This document shows positions 44,368 through 53,639 of a stretch of DNA of 64,000 bases, one piece after another. Position 1 is the stretch's first letter, and each line of letters begins with the position of its first letter. The stretch comes from JADGHX01 sp035760965 (GTDB lineage: Bacteria; Pseudomonadota; Gammaproteobacteria; Steroidobacterales; Steroidobacteraceae). The position numbers and the translations under genes were made by a program. The notes beneath the pieces were generated by a model. It did not search any database. It saw only the letters and a program-made list of their open reading frames with translations, and was not told the origin of the DNA. The stretch lies in NCBI GenBank assembly GCA_035760965.1, contig DASTRY010000035.1, positions 212,532 to 276,531 on the forward strand, read 5' to 3'.

Positions 44368-44553
44368 ATGCACGTTCAAGTCAACAGTTTGTGGGGCCTG
44401 GTCGTTCTCATCGCCGATATCTGGGCGATCGTGAATATTTTCATGAGCAACACGAGTACCGGGCGCAAAGTTCTGTGGACGGTGGTCGTGCTGCTGCTGC
44501 CCGTCCTGGGGTTCATCATCTGGCTCTTCCTCGGGCCGAAGAAGGCGAAATAG
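44368..44553 (+). CDS. Small PLDc_N-domain membrane protein
   Basis: A 61-residue protein with two membrane helices and no catalytic part. Sequence features are LWGLVVLIADIWAIVNIF, then STGRKVLWTVVVLLLPVLGF and the end WLFLGPKK, the PLDc_N (phospholipase D N-terminal anchor) signature found alone in many small proteins. Role unknown. Single gene, convergent with the permease pair. Confidence 0.82.
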   Translation: MHVQVNSLWGLVVLIADIWAIVNIFMSNTSTGRKVLWTVVVLLLPVLGFIIWLFLGPKKAK

Positions 44554-44616
44554 TCCGCCGAAGCACCCTTCTGCAGGCCCTGCTCCACAGCGAATGCAAT
44601 GTGGTGATCGAGGAGT

Positions 44617-45774
44617 TCACACGGCCCGAAGTGCCGTGGCCGTGGGCAACCTGCCTGCCCGAATCGCCGGCAGAGCGCCACCCAGCAGTGCGATCGCAAC
44701 GCCCCAGCCGAGGCCGAGCGCCATCAACGATGTCGAGACGTGCAGCCTGAAAACGCTACCTGAGTAGACCTCGCGCCCATTGAACACGAGCCAGGCCAAG
44801 AGTATTCCCAGCATTGCGCCGAGGAGAGAGAGCATCACCGCCTCCAGCAGCACGGAGATCGTCACGGGCCCAGGCCCGTAGCCGAGTGCGCGAAACGTTC
44901 CTATTTCCCGAGTGCGTGCGCGCACCGCTGCATACATGATCTTCGTAGCACCAAAAAGCGCGCCCAGCGCCATGATGATGCCGATCGCGTAGCTGGCACG
45001 GGTAAAGAAGACCAGCTGACGCCCATTGGCGCGCAGCAGGTAGTCCGGCACACGATAAACGTCAACGGCAATTGCGGGGTTGGTCGTGAGCCAGTGCTGG
45101 AGCTCGTCGAACGCGTGGGGGTTTTCAAGTTTCACCGTGACGGAACCGAACCCCGTTTTCCGAGTGGCCGACCGGAGGGTGTCCACATCCGCGAAAAACT
45201 CGCTTTCGCTCCGGTCGCCTTCGTTGGAAAACGTGCCGACGATCGGCCAAAAGCCGCCGGGCATGAGCAGCTGGTCACCGGTCTTCAGGCCGAACCTTCT
45301 TGACGCGCCGACGCCGATGATCAACTCCTGCGACCCGGTCCGCAGCATACGGCCCGATTCGATGCGGAAGTCGTCACGCAACCTCGTACCGCCTTCACCC
45401 ACGCCGCGAATCTGCAACAAGTCCCGGATCAGCCCCGGCGGCGACCCTATGCTGAACACGAATTCGGCGTCGGCGAGGGCGGCACCGTCCGGTCCCTTTG
45501 CGATGCCCGGCGCATTCAGGATGGTCGCGACCGCGTCGACCGACAGGCCGGAGCCGAATTCTCCAAGCTCATTCTTCGGCAGGACGATCGCAAGGTCCTG
45601 TCCGCTGCCCGCAAGGTACATCCGCGTGAGCCCGCTGGTGACGGACAGCATCGACACGAGTACGCCGACGACGCAAGCCACGCCCGCAACGATGACCAAT
45701 GCGGTGCCGCGCCGCTGAGCGAGCGTGCTGATGCCAACCGCGGTAACGGCGAATACTTGGCGTAACACGCTCAT
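44617..45774 (-). CDS. FtsX/MacB-type ABC permease, second of pair
   Basis: A 385-residue permease. One N-terminal helix (TLAQRRGTALVIVAGVACVV) is followed by a large periplasmic MacB-like domain (about 45-255) and three C-terminal helices with the coupling motif TREIGTFRALGYGPG. Its start overlaps the stop of the first permease (ATGA). These permeases normally need an ATPase of the LolD/MacB class, which is not encoded on either side here. Probably exports or handles lipids, lipoproteins or peptides. Confidence 0.88.
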   Translation of the reverse strand: MSVLRQVFAVTAVGISTLAQRRGTALVIVAGVACVVGVLVSMLSVTSGLTRMYLAGSGQDLAIVLPKNELGEFGSGLSVDAVATILNAPGIAKGPDGAALADAEFVFSIGSPPGLIRDLLQIRGVGEGGTRLRDDFRIESGRMLRTGSQELIIGVGASRRFGLKTGDQLLMPGGFWPIVGTFSNEGDRSESEFFADVDTLRSATRKTGFGSVTVKLENPHAFDELQHWLTTNPAIAVDVYRVPDYLLRANGRQLVFFTRASYAIGIIMALGALFGATKIMYAAVRARTREIGTFRALGYGPGPVTISVLLEAVMLSLLGAMLGILLAWLVFNGREVYSGSVFRLHVSTSLMALGLGWGVAIALLGGALPAIRAGRLPTATALRAV

Positions 45775-46931
45775 CTGCCTGCCAGCGCCGGAGCGAGCTC
45801 CAGCGTCTTCAGTCGGCGAAGCGGGAGGAGGGCGCTAACGCCACCGATGAGCAGCGCGACGCCGAGAGCCAACGCCACGATCCAGATCGATATCGAGGGA
45901 GGAGGGAGAGGGAGCTCACTTCCTTCCGCAAGCCGAGAAGTGAAAGAACCTAGTGCACGCGCGAGCGCGGTGCCCAGCACCGCGCCGGCAACGCATGGCA
46001 GCGCCGCCTCCATGAAGACCAGTACCGCGAGCTGACGATCGCCAAAGCCGATCGTCTTCAGTACCACGAGCTCCGGGATACGCTCGCGAACGGACTCCGT
46101 GATGCTGTTGGCACAAAGGAAGAGAATCATGAACAGCCCGGCAGCCGCGATGCCAACGCTCATCTCCCGCATGCTGATGACTGAATCGAGGATGCTTCGA
46201 GCGTCCACCTGAAGCGGCACGCAGTACGTTGGCGCTTCTGAATTCGCGTAGCGCGTATCGATCGTTTGGCAGATCCGCTCCGCGTTGTCGCGATCGTCGA
46301 CGGCGACAATGAAACGGACGGTGCCGCGCTCGCTCTGGGTTCGCACGGCATCGAAATAGTCCAAATTGCCGAAAATTTTCGGTGTCCACTCGACCGGTGC
46401 CTCCGGATCGTCGACGATGCCCAGCACCTCGAATGGCCATGCATTGGCTCCGTCCTCCCGGGTGCCCGGGGACGTTTGGACCGGGAAGATGTCGCCGGTC
46501 TTCACGTTCCACTTCGCCGCCTCGCTGCGCGTGAAGAACACGCCCGTCGGCTTTTCCGCCATGTGCTTCCAGTGTTCGAGCGTCACGGGCAGCTCCGGGA
46601 CCGCCGCGATGCCTTCTCCATCGACCATCGAAACGCCGACTTCCATGGACGGCGCCTGATGAAAGCCCCAGACCCACTGGATCGCCATGACACCCCGAAC
46701 GCCTGGAATGCGCGCGATCTCATCGCGACGGGCGATGCTCGAGCCCCCGGAGAAGCGACCGGTGACGAGCAAGCGGTCCATCCGGTTCGCGTGGATCGCA
46801 TCGTCATAAGCCATTCTGAGCGCTGCCATCGAGCTCAGCAGCGTGAAGGCGATCGTGAGAACGATGAGCGTGAGCAACGATTCGACCGTATGGCGACGGA
46901 GGGCTGCCCAGACTAGAGGAAGGAACTTCAT
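45771..46931 (-). CDS. FtsX/MacB-type ABC permease, first of pair
   Basis: A 386-residue permease with the same plan as its partner: an N-terminal helix (VESLLTLIVLTIAFTLLSSM), a periplasmic domain (about 45-270) and three helices, with RIPELVVLKTIGFGDRQ as coupling helix. ATG 46931 is preferred to 46988 because the family starts MKFLPLVWAALRR. The two proteins probably form a heterodimer. No ATPase gene lies upstream; the stretch to 47289 contains only remnants. Confidence 0.88.
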   Translation of the reverse strand: MKFLPLVWAALRRHTVESLLTLIVLTIAFTLLSSMAALRMAYDDAIHANRMDRLLVTGRFSGGSSIARRDEIARIPGVRGVMAIQWVWGFHQAPSMEVGVSMVDGEGIAAVPELPVTLEHWKHMAEKPTGVFFTRSEAAKWNVKTGDIFPVQTSPGTREDGANAWPFEVLGIVDDPEAPVEWTPKIFGNLDYFDAVRTQSERGTVRFIVAVDDRDNAERICQTIDTRYANSEAPTYCVPLQVDARSILDSVISMREMSVGIAAAGLFMILFLCANSITESVRERIPELVVLKTIGFGDRQLAVLVFMEAALPCVAGAVLGTALARALGSFTSRLAEGSELPLPPPSISIWIVALALGVALLIGGVSALLPLRRLKTLELAPALAGR

Positions 46932-47289
46932 CCGATAAATGTCGTACTCGGTGAGGCGCGGTCGTGGAATAACGATCATGGCCCACACCTTGGGTCAAAC
47001 GCGTTTCCGCATGTTCATGCGCAGACTCTCGGGCCGATACCGCCGCCGCGCGACGCATTCTTGCCGCCACCGAACACGGCAACGCGGGTGTAGCCAAGCC
47101 GCGCGAGGTGCCGAGCAGCGATGTGCGAGCTCTGGCAGGTGGCCTCGGGTGTGTTTCCGACCTTGGTCCCGAGGAACTCGACCCCTTCGTCCAAGTCTGG
47201 CAAGTGCGCTGAGCCGGGATTTCGCGTGCGGCCCGTCTGGTTGCAGAATAGGCTCTTCACGACGGGACGCAGCTTAATAGAGAGTGCAC
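46932..47289. other. Intergenic stretch with a possible remnant, 358 bases
   Basis: It separates divergent genes. The only coding-like part is the minus-strand frame 47015-47260, listed separately. No ABC ATPase fragment could be recognised. Confidence 0.45.
47015..47260 (-). pseudogene. Possible degenerate rhodanese-like remnant
   Basis: An 81-codon frame from GTG 47260. The segment EATCQSSHIAARHLARLGYT, then RVAVFGGGKNAS, resembles the active-site loop and following helix of rhodaneses (CQSGxRA..LxxLGY..V..l.GG), but the catalytic-loop arginine and the usual tryptophan are missing and the N-terminal half is absent. It could also be chance. Low confidence. Confidence 0.28.
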
Positions 47290-47736
47290 ATGAGCGCCGC
47301 GCGACCGATGGATTTCATGTTGTGGGCGTTGGTTGGCGTGCTATACGCCTTCGCCTGTCTGGCGATGATGTCCATCGGAATGTTCATTCTGGTGGTGGCC
47401 ATCGCATCGACGATCGCTGCCGCGTGCACGCTTCGTGTCTGGCCCGAGATCATCGGGCTCGCGATAGGGCCCGCCGCCGCATTCCTGTGGATGGCGTTTC
47501 GTACGTGGTCGATGCCGCTTTGCGGACCGGGCGAGCGCATGGGTACGGTCGTCGCCGCCGCCTCGGGCTCGTGGTCGTTGCGCGCGGGCGCGTTCAAGGA
47601 GTCCGTGCACATCAGGGGTTGCACGGAGCTGAACTCACAGGTGCTGCTCGTGACGGGTGTCGTTCTGATCATTGCGGCGGTGGCGGCCTACGTCGCTGTT
47701 CTTCGCCGACGCGCGGGTTCGATCCCAGCGACTTAG
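47290..47736 (+). CDS. Hypothetical membrane protein
   Basis: A 148-residue protein with about four hydrophobic helices (FMLWALVGVLYAFACLAMM, FILVVAIASTIAAA, VWPEIIGLAIGPAAAFLWM, VLLVTGVVLIIAAVAAYVAV) and a polar loop containing two cysteines (PLCGPGE and IRGCTE). ATG 47290 is taken; GTG 47284 would add two residues. Family not recognised. Convergent with the ClC gene. Confidence 0.65.
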   Translation: MSAARPMDFMLWALVGVLYAFACLAMMSIGMFILVVAIASTIAAACTLRVWPEIIGLAIGPAAAFLWMAFRTWSMPLCGPGERMGTVVAAASGSWSLRAGAFKESVHIRGCTELNSQVLLVTGVVLIIAAVAAYVAVLRRRAGSIPAT

Positions 47737-47846
47737 CGGCACGCTGGGCTTCGGTGAGAAGCACTGTTGATGGGAAGTGACGCGGAGTGCGTCGTACGGC
47801 GCGCGTCCGCGGCAGTGTTGTCGATACGCAGTCAGGAGTCCACGCA

Positions 47847-49190
47847 TCAGAACGTGTAGGAGTCGCTCTCGACCGGGTAAGGCCAGCGAGCCAGAATTCG
47901 ATCCAGCACGAGTGCGGTGCCCCTGCCAACGAAGGCGGCAACAATCACCGTCGCCAGGCAAGTCAGCATGGCGAAACGTGGGCCACCCTGGCCGAGAACC
48001 AACGCCACCGCAGTGAAAGGCAAGTGATAACCGCCGCTGATCCCGCTCGCGGCGCCCGCCGCACCGGCGAGGTCGGGCGGCAGTTCCAGTGATGATGCGA
48101 ACACGCGTCCCCCAAGATCGCCGATCGTCAGGAATGGCACGAACAGGCCGCCGCATCCACCGATCGCCGAGGAGGCAGTCGTGGCGACGGCCCGGAGCAA
48201 CGTAACGGCGAGCAGCGTGAGGGCAGGGGCCTGTGTGCTCTCGGCCCACAAGATCGCCCCGTTTCCGGGGCCAACGGCGGCCGACGGAGCGGCAATTCTC
48301 GAGAGAATCACTGCGGCGGCCGCCAGGGCCAGCCCACCGATGGCGAACCGGACGATGGGTTGCGCGTGCCAGTATTTCGCTCGATAGATCGCAGCTCCCG
48401 CAACCGACGTGATCGCGCCGGACAGGAGTCCGATGAGCAATGCGGTCATCAGCGCTTGTTGATAGCTGTGCGGTGACACGGCGGGAACAACCAGTCGAAT
48501 CAGGTCGACATCCAGCGCACTGTTCCAAAGCCATCCGACGAGCCCACCCGCGACCGCCGCTGTGACCCGCTCGACGTTGAGCGGGGCGTGGTGCCTTCGC
48601 TCCAGCTCCAGGATGAAGACGGTGCCGATCAGCGGAATTCCCATGAGCACCGCCACGCCCGCAGCACCGCCCCCCAAGGCTGCCGGCCGCAGAATCCCCG
48701 GCCACCAGCGATGTCCAAGTGCTGCTCCGGTCGCGACTCCCAGATAGGCCGCGGGTTTCTCGGTTCCCATCGCCGCGCCGAGCCCTACCGTCGCGTAGAT
48801 GGCAACGAGCCGGATCGGTGCCAGGCGCCAGGGGAAGCGCTCCTCCTTGCCTGCAAACTCCACCATGTCGCCTGTCAGATCCGAGCGAACGGCGCCGGGC
48901 GGGAAGGTGCGCCATGCGGCCGCCCACCGCGGCCGCCGCGAGCCCTGCGTGTCGCTGCTCAAACCGAATCCGTACAGCACGAGAACCGAGAGCGCCAGGC
49001 CACACAAGGGCACGACAATCAGAATCCACGTCTCTTGTCTCGAAACGATGGCCAGCATCGCCTTGATCATCTCGGTGACGGCAACGACGAGCACGGCCGC
49101 AGCAGATCCACCGAGGACTGCGCCGAGTGCAGAAGTGGCAACGGTTGCAGTGAATGACGAGCCCGCAGCCGATTCTCTTCGGTCGTTCAT
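47847..49190 (-). CDS. ClC-family chloride channel/transporter
   Basis: A 447-residue membrane protein with the ClC fold (many helices, two inverted halves). ATG 49190 follows AAGGTC; the frame start at 49256 adds a basic leader. Selectivity-filter regions are GTEKPAAYLGV (the G-x-E-x-P site with the gating glutamate) and GGCGGLFVPFLTIGDLGG (G-x-F-x-P), plus GAASGISGGYHLPFTAV. The second glutamate of H+/Cl- exchangers cannot be placed by eye, so channel versus exchanger is open. No CBS domains. Confidence 0.9.
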   Translation of the reverse strand: MNDRRESAAGSSFTATVATSALGAVLGGSAAAVLVVAVTEMIKAMLAIVSRQETWILIVVPLCGLALSVLVLYGFGLSSDTQGSRRPRWAAAWRTFPPGAVRSDLTGDMVEFAGKEERFPWRLAPIRLVAIYATVGLGAAMGTEKPAAYLGVATGAALGHRWWPGILRPAALGGGAAGVAVLMGIPLIGTVFILELERRHHAPLNVERVTAAVAGGLVGWLWNSALDVDLIRLVVPAVSPHSYQQALMTALLIGLLSGAITSVAGAAIYRAKYWHAQPIVRFAIGGLALAAAAVILSRIAAPSAAVGPGNGAILWAESTQAPALTLLAVTLLRAVATTASSAIGGCGGLFVPFLTIGDLGGRVFASSLELPPDLAGAAGAASGISGGYHLPFTAVALVLGQGGPRFAMLTCLATVIVAAFVGRGTALVLDRILARWPYPVESDSYTF

Positions 49191-49614
49191 GGAGACCTTC
49201 GAAGCCCGCCGATCGGGTGGCCGGGATATCGTGTGCACGCGTATCCCGAGTGCCACGAGGCCCGGTGCTCTGTCTATAGGCCCTTCGAGGACGTACGCTC
49301 GGCCTGCCGAGGCCTCGCGCTGCCGAGTACACGCGTGAGCGATGCGCGGCGCGGGCGCGCCCTAGTTGCGAAAGGAATCGAGATCGATGCCGTGGCGCGC
49401 GATCTTGTCGCGATCCCTGCATCGCCGACTCGCGACTGACAACCAGTCAGCACGCGCAGTACGAATTCGGCGAGGCGGCGACGTGGTTTCACATTCCAAG
49501 GCACGCTTGGGCATGCGCGATCTGACGAATGAAGGGCCGTCACTCGCGGACAATGTCAGGCGGCATTGGAGGCATTCACGACATTGGCCCCCCGTGGCCG
49601 CGCGCAGGAAAACT
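49191..49614. other. Intergenic stretch, 424 bases
   Basis: Between the ClC start and the BKACE stop. Several short frames exist, none with family features; GEAATWFHIPRHA at about 49469-49507 looks weakly protein-like but has no start or homologue known to me. It should hold the ClC promoter. Confidence 0.45.
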
Positions 49615-50514
49615 TCAGCCGATACGGAAGCGCTTGCGCGCTTCCTCCACGGTCGCCGGTTTCATGCCATAGATTCCGGCGATCGCCGCTGCAGCCCGCA
49701 CCATCTCGGCGTTGTCGCGTGCCACCGTCCCGTCGGGCAGGTGGATGCCGTCCTCGAATCCCACCCGCACCAGGTCGCAGCCGAGCGAAAGGCCGAGCGT
49801 GACGATCTTGAACATGTCGCGGCCTGTCGCGGTGACGCCCCAGATTGCCTGCGGAAAGAGGCGCAGCCCCTCGTCGATGGCGAAGAGCACATTGCGCGCG
49901 ATCGGTGGCGTCGAGCCAAAGCCGCCACCGTGGAGCAGCCAGATATTGTCACGATGGCGGTCGAACAATCCCTGGTCCGCATAGCGCAGCAGCCGATGCA
50001 GGGAGCTCGCTTCGACCACTTCATATTCCAGCGCCGAGCCTTTTGCGTACACGGCCTGGATCGTCTTCTTCAGCAAGGTCGGGGAGTTGACGTAAGGCGT
50101 TTCTTCGGGGTAGCCGCCCTCGGGGTTGTAGAAATCCGCGGATCCCGCGGCGATCCCGAAGAGGTCGGCGCCCGGGTCGAGATCGAGCAGCGCCAGCCGT
50201 TCGCCGTCGGTCGGCCAGATCAACTGCCCCGTCGCGGGGTCGCGCCGTACGCCGATGCCGTTGGTCGTCTGTATCAGGATCGGAGAGCGCGCGCGGATTT
50301 CGCGCAGAATCTCCGCGTAAACCTCCGGATCGCCGGTGTTCTTGCCCTGCGCATCGCGCGCGTGGACGTGAACCATGGCCGCGCCGGCCTCGTAGCACCG
50401 GGCGGCCGCTTCGCCGATTTCCCGGGGCTGCTTGGGGATGACCGCCCCGTCCCGATCCTGCTGCATCCCGCCGTTGATCGCGACCGTGATGATGACCTTG
50501 TTTCCGGCGAGCAT
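49615..50514 (-). CDS. BKACE (3-keto-5-aminohexanoate cleavage-like) enzyme, copy 1
   Basis: A 299-residue TIM-barrel enzyme of the BKACE family, which condenses a beta-keto acid with acetyl-CoA and splits it to acetoacetate and a new acyl-CoA. ATG 50514 follows GGGAGGGCGGG. Family features: KVIITVAINGGMQQ, the metal-binding HVHAR, TTNGIG, YEVVEASSLHR, WLLHGGGFGSTPPIARN and VGFEDGIHLPDG. It is about 85% identical (45 differences over 298 positions, by eye) to copy 2 at 51471. It is divergent from the LuxR-type regulator between the two copies. The natural keto acid is not known. Confidence 0.93.
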   Translation of the reverse strand: MLAGNKVIITVAINGGMQQDRDGAVIPKQPREIGEAAARCYEAGAAMVHVHARDAQGKNTGDPEVYAEILREIRARSPILIQTTNGIGVRRDPATGQLIWPTDGERLALLDLDPGADLFGIAAGSADFYNPEGGYPEETPYVNSPTLLKKTIQAVYAKGSALEYEVVEASSLHRLLRYADQGLFDRHRDNIWLLHGGGFGSTPPIARNVLFAIDEGLRLFPQAIWGVTATGRDMFKIVTLGLSLGCDLVRVGFEDGIHLPDGTVARDNAEMVRAAAAIAGIYGMKPATVEEARKRFRIG

Positions 50515-50662
50515 CCCGCCCTCCCGTCTCCGCTGGCTAAAAAACCCCAATCTAACGCCCTGAGGCAGGGCGTCAGTCCTCTCGCCATAGGACAACATCG
50601 TCCGAAACGTGCAAGATGATAGGGAGACCTGCCGCCATGTGTCGGCGGGTGAGGGGGGCAGC

Positions 50663-51442
50663 GTGACGGATATCAGGCAGATTACTGACTGGCGGGCGCC
50701 CACGACTCTGGGCACGGTTTACGAGCGGCTGCTGGCGGCCATCGGAACCGACGCGTTCGGGCCCACTGTGCGCGACTCGGTGATGTCGCTCACGACGGGC
50801 GTGCGGCGCATCTATCTTTTCGAAGCCACCGGCCGCGAGGACACCTCGCTACAGTACTTCCACGGTGAGCCCGGCCTGGTCGAGCTTTTCCCGACGTATC
50901 GAAAGTGGTACCTGCGGCGGGATCCGGTGTGCGACGCTTATCGAGCCGCACCGGAATGCAGCAACGTCGTTCTGCAGCGGATCCGGCCGGATGACATCGA
51001 CTCGCCGGGCTTCCGCAGGCGATTTTTCGAAGATGCGGGCATCGTGGAGCGGGTGTCGATCATCCAGCGCGGGCCGGACTCCTGGCGGGCGATCAACGTC
51101 GCGCGGCATGCAACGGAGGGATGTTTCTCGGACGAGGAGATCAGCTCTCTGATCGGCCTCGCGTGCCTCGTCCTTCCGATGCTGCCGCTCAATCGCCAGC
51201 GCAAGGAAACGTCGCTTCCGCTCACTGCTGAAGAGCTGGAGCAACGCTTCGCTCAGCGCTATCGCAGTCTGACGCAGCGGGAGCGCCAGGTGTGCGCCCG
51301 CGCCGCTGTCGGGATGAGCGTGGAACAGACGGCCCTCGATCTCGGCATCGCGAAGACGTCCGTGCTCACTTACCGGCAGCGGGCGTATCAGCGGTTAGGC
51401 GTGGCGCGTCCGATCGAGCTCTGCGCGCTGGTCACACACTGA
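50663..51442 (+). CDS. LuxR-type transcription regulator
   Basis: A 259-residue regulator starting at GTG 50663, after GAGGGGGG. The N-terminal 190 residues form a sensor domain resembling autoinducer-binding folds (YFHGEPGLVELFPTYRKWYL, RRFFEDAGIVERVSIIQRG). The C-terminal 65 residues are a LuxR helix-turn-helix: LTQRERQVCARAAVGMSVEQ and KTSVLTYRQRAYQRLGVARP. It lies between two BKACE genes, divergent from copy 1, and presumably controls one or both. No luxI-like synthase is visible, so a signal from metabolism is as likely as a quorum signal. Confidence 0.87.
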   Translation: MTDIRQITDWRAPTTLGTVYERLLAAIGTDAFGPTVRDSVMSLTTGVRRIYLFEATGREDTSLQYFHGEPGLVELFPTYRKWYLRRDPVCDAYRAAPECSNVVLQRIRPDDIDSPGFRRRFFEDAGIVERVSIIQRGPDSWRAINVARHATEGCFSDEEISSLIGLACLVLPMLPLNRQRKETSLPLTAEELEQRFAQRYRSLTQRERQVCARAAVGMSVEQTALDLGIAKTSVLTYRQRAYQRLGVARPIELCALVTH

Positions 51443-51470
51443 TCGGGACCGATCGCGCGCGGTCTTCGCA

Positions 51471-52367
51471 TCAGATGCGAAACCGCGCGCGAGCCTCTTC
51501 GACGGTGGCGGGCTTCATTCCGTACATCGCCGCAATTCGGACGGCGGCGCGCACCATGTCGCTGTTGTCGCGCGCAACACTTCCATCCGGCAGGTGAATG
51601 CCGTCTTCGAAGCCCACCCTGACCAGATCGCAGCCCAGGGACAGGCCGAGCGTCACGATGCGGAACATATCGCGCCCGGTGGCAGTGACGCCCCAGATTG
51701 CCCGCGGGAACAGCCGCAGTCCCTCGTCGATGGAGAACAGCACATTGCGGGCGATCGGCGGCGTGGATCCGAAGCCACCTCCGTGCAGCAGCCAGACGTT
51801 GTCCCGATCGCGATCGAACAGGCCTTCATTGGCGTAACGCAGGAGCCGATGCAGCGTGCTCGCTTCGATCACCTCGTACTCGAGCGCGGAGCCCTTTGCG
51901 TACACGGCTGCGATCGTCCTGCGGAGCAGGGCCGGGGAGTTCACGTACGGCGTTTCCTCCGGATAGCCGCCCTCGGGGTTGTAGAAGTCCGCCGAGCCGG
52001 CAGCAATGCCGAAGAGATCCTGCTGCGGATTCAGGTTCAGCAGGCCGAGCCGCTCGGTATCCGTGGGCCAAAGGAACTGGCCGGTCGCGGGGTCGCGCCG
52101 CACACCGATGCCGTTCGTCGTCTGGATCAAAATCGGTGAGCGCTTGCGGATCTGCCGGATGATCTCCGCATACACGTTCGGGTCACCGGTGTTCTTGCCG
52201 TCCGGACCACGGGCGTGCACATGGATCACTGACGCGCCGGCCGCGTAGCAGCGCGCCGCGGCCTCGCCGATCTCGTCAGGCTGCTTCGGGATGACGGCGC
52301 CCTCGCGGTCCTGCTGCATGCCGCCGTTGACCGCACAGGTAATGATTACTTTGTTTCCAGGGAGCAC
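51471..52367 (-). CDS. BKACE (3-keto-5-aminohexanoate cleavage-like) enzyme, copy 2
   Basis: A 298-residue BKACE enzyme with the same motifs as copy 1 (KVIITCAVNGGMQQ, IHVHAR, TTNGIG, YEVIEASTLHR, GGGFGSTPPIARN, GFEDGIHLPDG). Differences are spread over the surface, notably around residues 29-60 and 103-115, while the barrel core is identical; both copies should be active but may differ in substrate. It is the last gene of the leftward array that begins at 61175 and follows the DUF6152 gene after 58 bases. Confidence 0.93.
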   Translation of the reverse strand: MLPGNKVIITCAVNGGMQQDREGAVIPKQPDEIGEAAARCYAAGASVIHVHARGPDGKNTGDPNVYAEIIRQIRKRSPILIQTTNGIGVRRDPATGQFLWPTDTERLGLLNLNPQQDLFGIAAGSADFYNPEGGYPEETPYVNSPALLRRTIAAVYAKGSALEYEVIEASTLHRLLRYANEGLFDRDRDNVWLLHGGGFGSTPPIARNVLFSIDEGLRLFPRAIWGVTATGRDMFRIVTLGLSLGCDLVRVGFEDGIHLPDGSVARDNSDMVRAAVRIAAMYGMKPATVEEARARFRI

Positions 52368-52425
52368 TCGCTTTTTCTCCAGACAGCATCAAAAGGCATG
52401 ACCGCATGCTCAGCGACGCGCGCTG

Positions 52426-52800
52426 TCAGCTGCCGCGCGGTCTGCCGAGCGGCTGCCCGTTGATCGTGATGCGTATCAGCGACCCGCCGGGCTGGCCGTT
52501 CTTGAGCGGATGGATGACGACTACCGCCTTGTCGCCTGGCTTCATGGAGGTGCGCTTCCAGCCGGCGCGCGACAGGCTGTTCGGGCTACCCCCTTCGATG
52601 GACCATTCGACCTCGTTGCCCGAGGCGTCCTTTACCAGCACCTGGGTCCAGGTGTGCGGGTTGGTCCACTGGAACTCCTTGATGGTGCCTTCCAGCGTCA
52701 CCTCCTTTTCGTTGTCGAACATCGCAAAGGAGTGGTGTGCCGAAAGGGGAGCAGCAGTGGTGGCAGCGATCGCCAGCGCCGCGAAAGTGACACTCTTCAT
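52426..52800 (-). CDS. DUF6152 family exported protein
   Basis: A 124-residue periplasmic protein: signal TFAALAIAATTAAPLSA, directly followed by HHSFAMFD, then EGTIKEFQWTNPHTWTQVLV and KPGDKAVVVIHPL, ending with GSLIRITINGQPLG. Homologue of the 4950 protein and again placed next to members of the unnamed G-x-W-(E/D)-G family. Function unknown. Confidence 0.87.
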   Translation of the reverse strand: MKSVTFAALAIAATTAAPLSAHHSFAMFDNEKEVTLEGTIKEFQWTNPHTWTQVLVKDASGNEVEWSIEGGSPNSLSRAGWKRTSMKPGDKAVVVIHPLKNGQPGGSLIRITINGQPLGRPRGS

Positions 52801-52847
52801 CGGTAGTTACTCCGCATGAATGGATTCGAGCCTGATTCGTGTACTGA

Positions 52848-53639
52848 CTACTCGGGTGCGTAAGCCTTCAGTGGGAACTCGAGGAGCTTCTCCGAGCACT
52901 CCTCCTGCACCAGGTGACGGCCCTCGCCGGGCAGTCGTCTGAAGGTCAGCCGCGCGGTCCAGGGGCGGGAATAGAACTCGGGATCCTCGATGGTGATGCG
53001 ATCCTCGAGGGTGTCCGGGCCCACGAGCCTGAAACGCTCGACCACTTTCATGTTTTCCGACTGCGGCAGGCCCGTGCTGTCGAGCCACTGTTTGCCGTTG
53101 AAGCCGGCCGCTTCGACGACGAGCACGTCACCGTCCCAGTAACCCGAGAAATGGCCTTCCCACCAGGGATCCGCCTCCTCCAACTCGAGCGGACCGTCCA
53201 GGTAGACGTGCCGGATGAGATGCCGATGCTCGTGGAGCATCGTGATCTTCGCCGGCGTCTGCGCAATCATGAACGGACCCGGTGACAGCATGTCCCGGGG
53301 AGTGCCTGGAGGCAGGCACAGGTTCATCGGGTCTTCGGAACGGCCGGCGCGGATCTGGGCCATCCTTTGGCGTTGCAGCGCCTTGCCGGCGGGCGTCATC
53401 GGAGGCGTCTTGCCGTCGATGGTGACCAGCGCGCCGGCGGATTTCTCTGGCTCCCAGAAGCCGCCAATGCGGGGCCGCAGCTTGTCTGCGGCGATCATGG
53501 GTGCAGCGCGCGCTGCGGCCGCTGCTTCCATCTCCCGCAACATTCCTTCCTTGGTCGTGCGAGCGGTGTTCTGCGCCTGCGCAGCCGCCATCCACAACAC
53601 GGCGATGCAACCGAGGCAAACACGAGTCGTGCGGATCAT
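52848..53639 (-). CDS. Unnamed exported protein, DUF6152-associated family
   Basis: A 263-residue exported protein. ATG 53639 opens a signal ending in AAAQAQ and overlaps the preceding stop (ATGA); the frame start at 53735 is rejected. Core blocks: IGGFWEPEKSAGALVTIDGK, NLCLPPGTPRDMLSPGPFMI, HLIRHVYLDG, GYWDGDVLVVEAAGFNG, ENMKVVERF and PEFYSRPWTARLTFRR, with a late ECSEKLLEF. Order and motifs equal those of the 53636 and 5399 proteins. A single cysteine lies in the NLCLPPG motif. No catalytic role is known to me. Confidence 0.82.
   Translation of the reverse strand: MIRTTRVCLGCIAVLWMAAAQAQNTARTTKEGMLREMEAAAAARAAPMIAADKLRPRIGGFWEPEKSAGALVTIDGKTPPMTPAGKALQRQRMAQIRAGRSEDPMNLCLPPGTPRDMLSPGPFMIAQTPAKITMLHEHRHLIRHVYLDGPLELEEADPWWEGHFSGYWDGDVLVVEAAGFNGKQWLDSTGLPQSENMKVVERFRLVGPDTLEDRITIEDPEFYSRPWTARLTFRRLPGEGRHLVQEECSEKLLEFPLKAYAPE

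Noticed and set aside
49233..49439. Short plus-strand frame between the ClC and BKACE genes
   Set aside because: No ribosome-binding site, no family features, typical GC-rich shadow composition.
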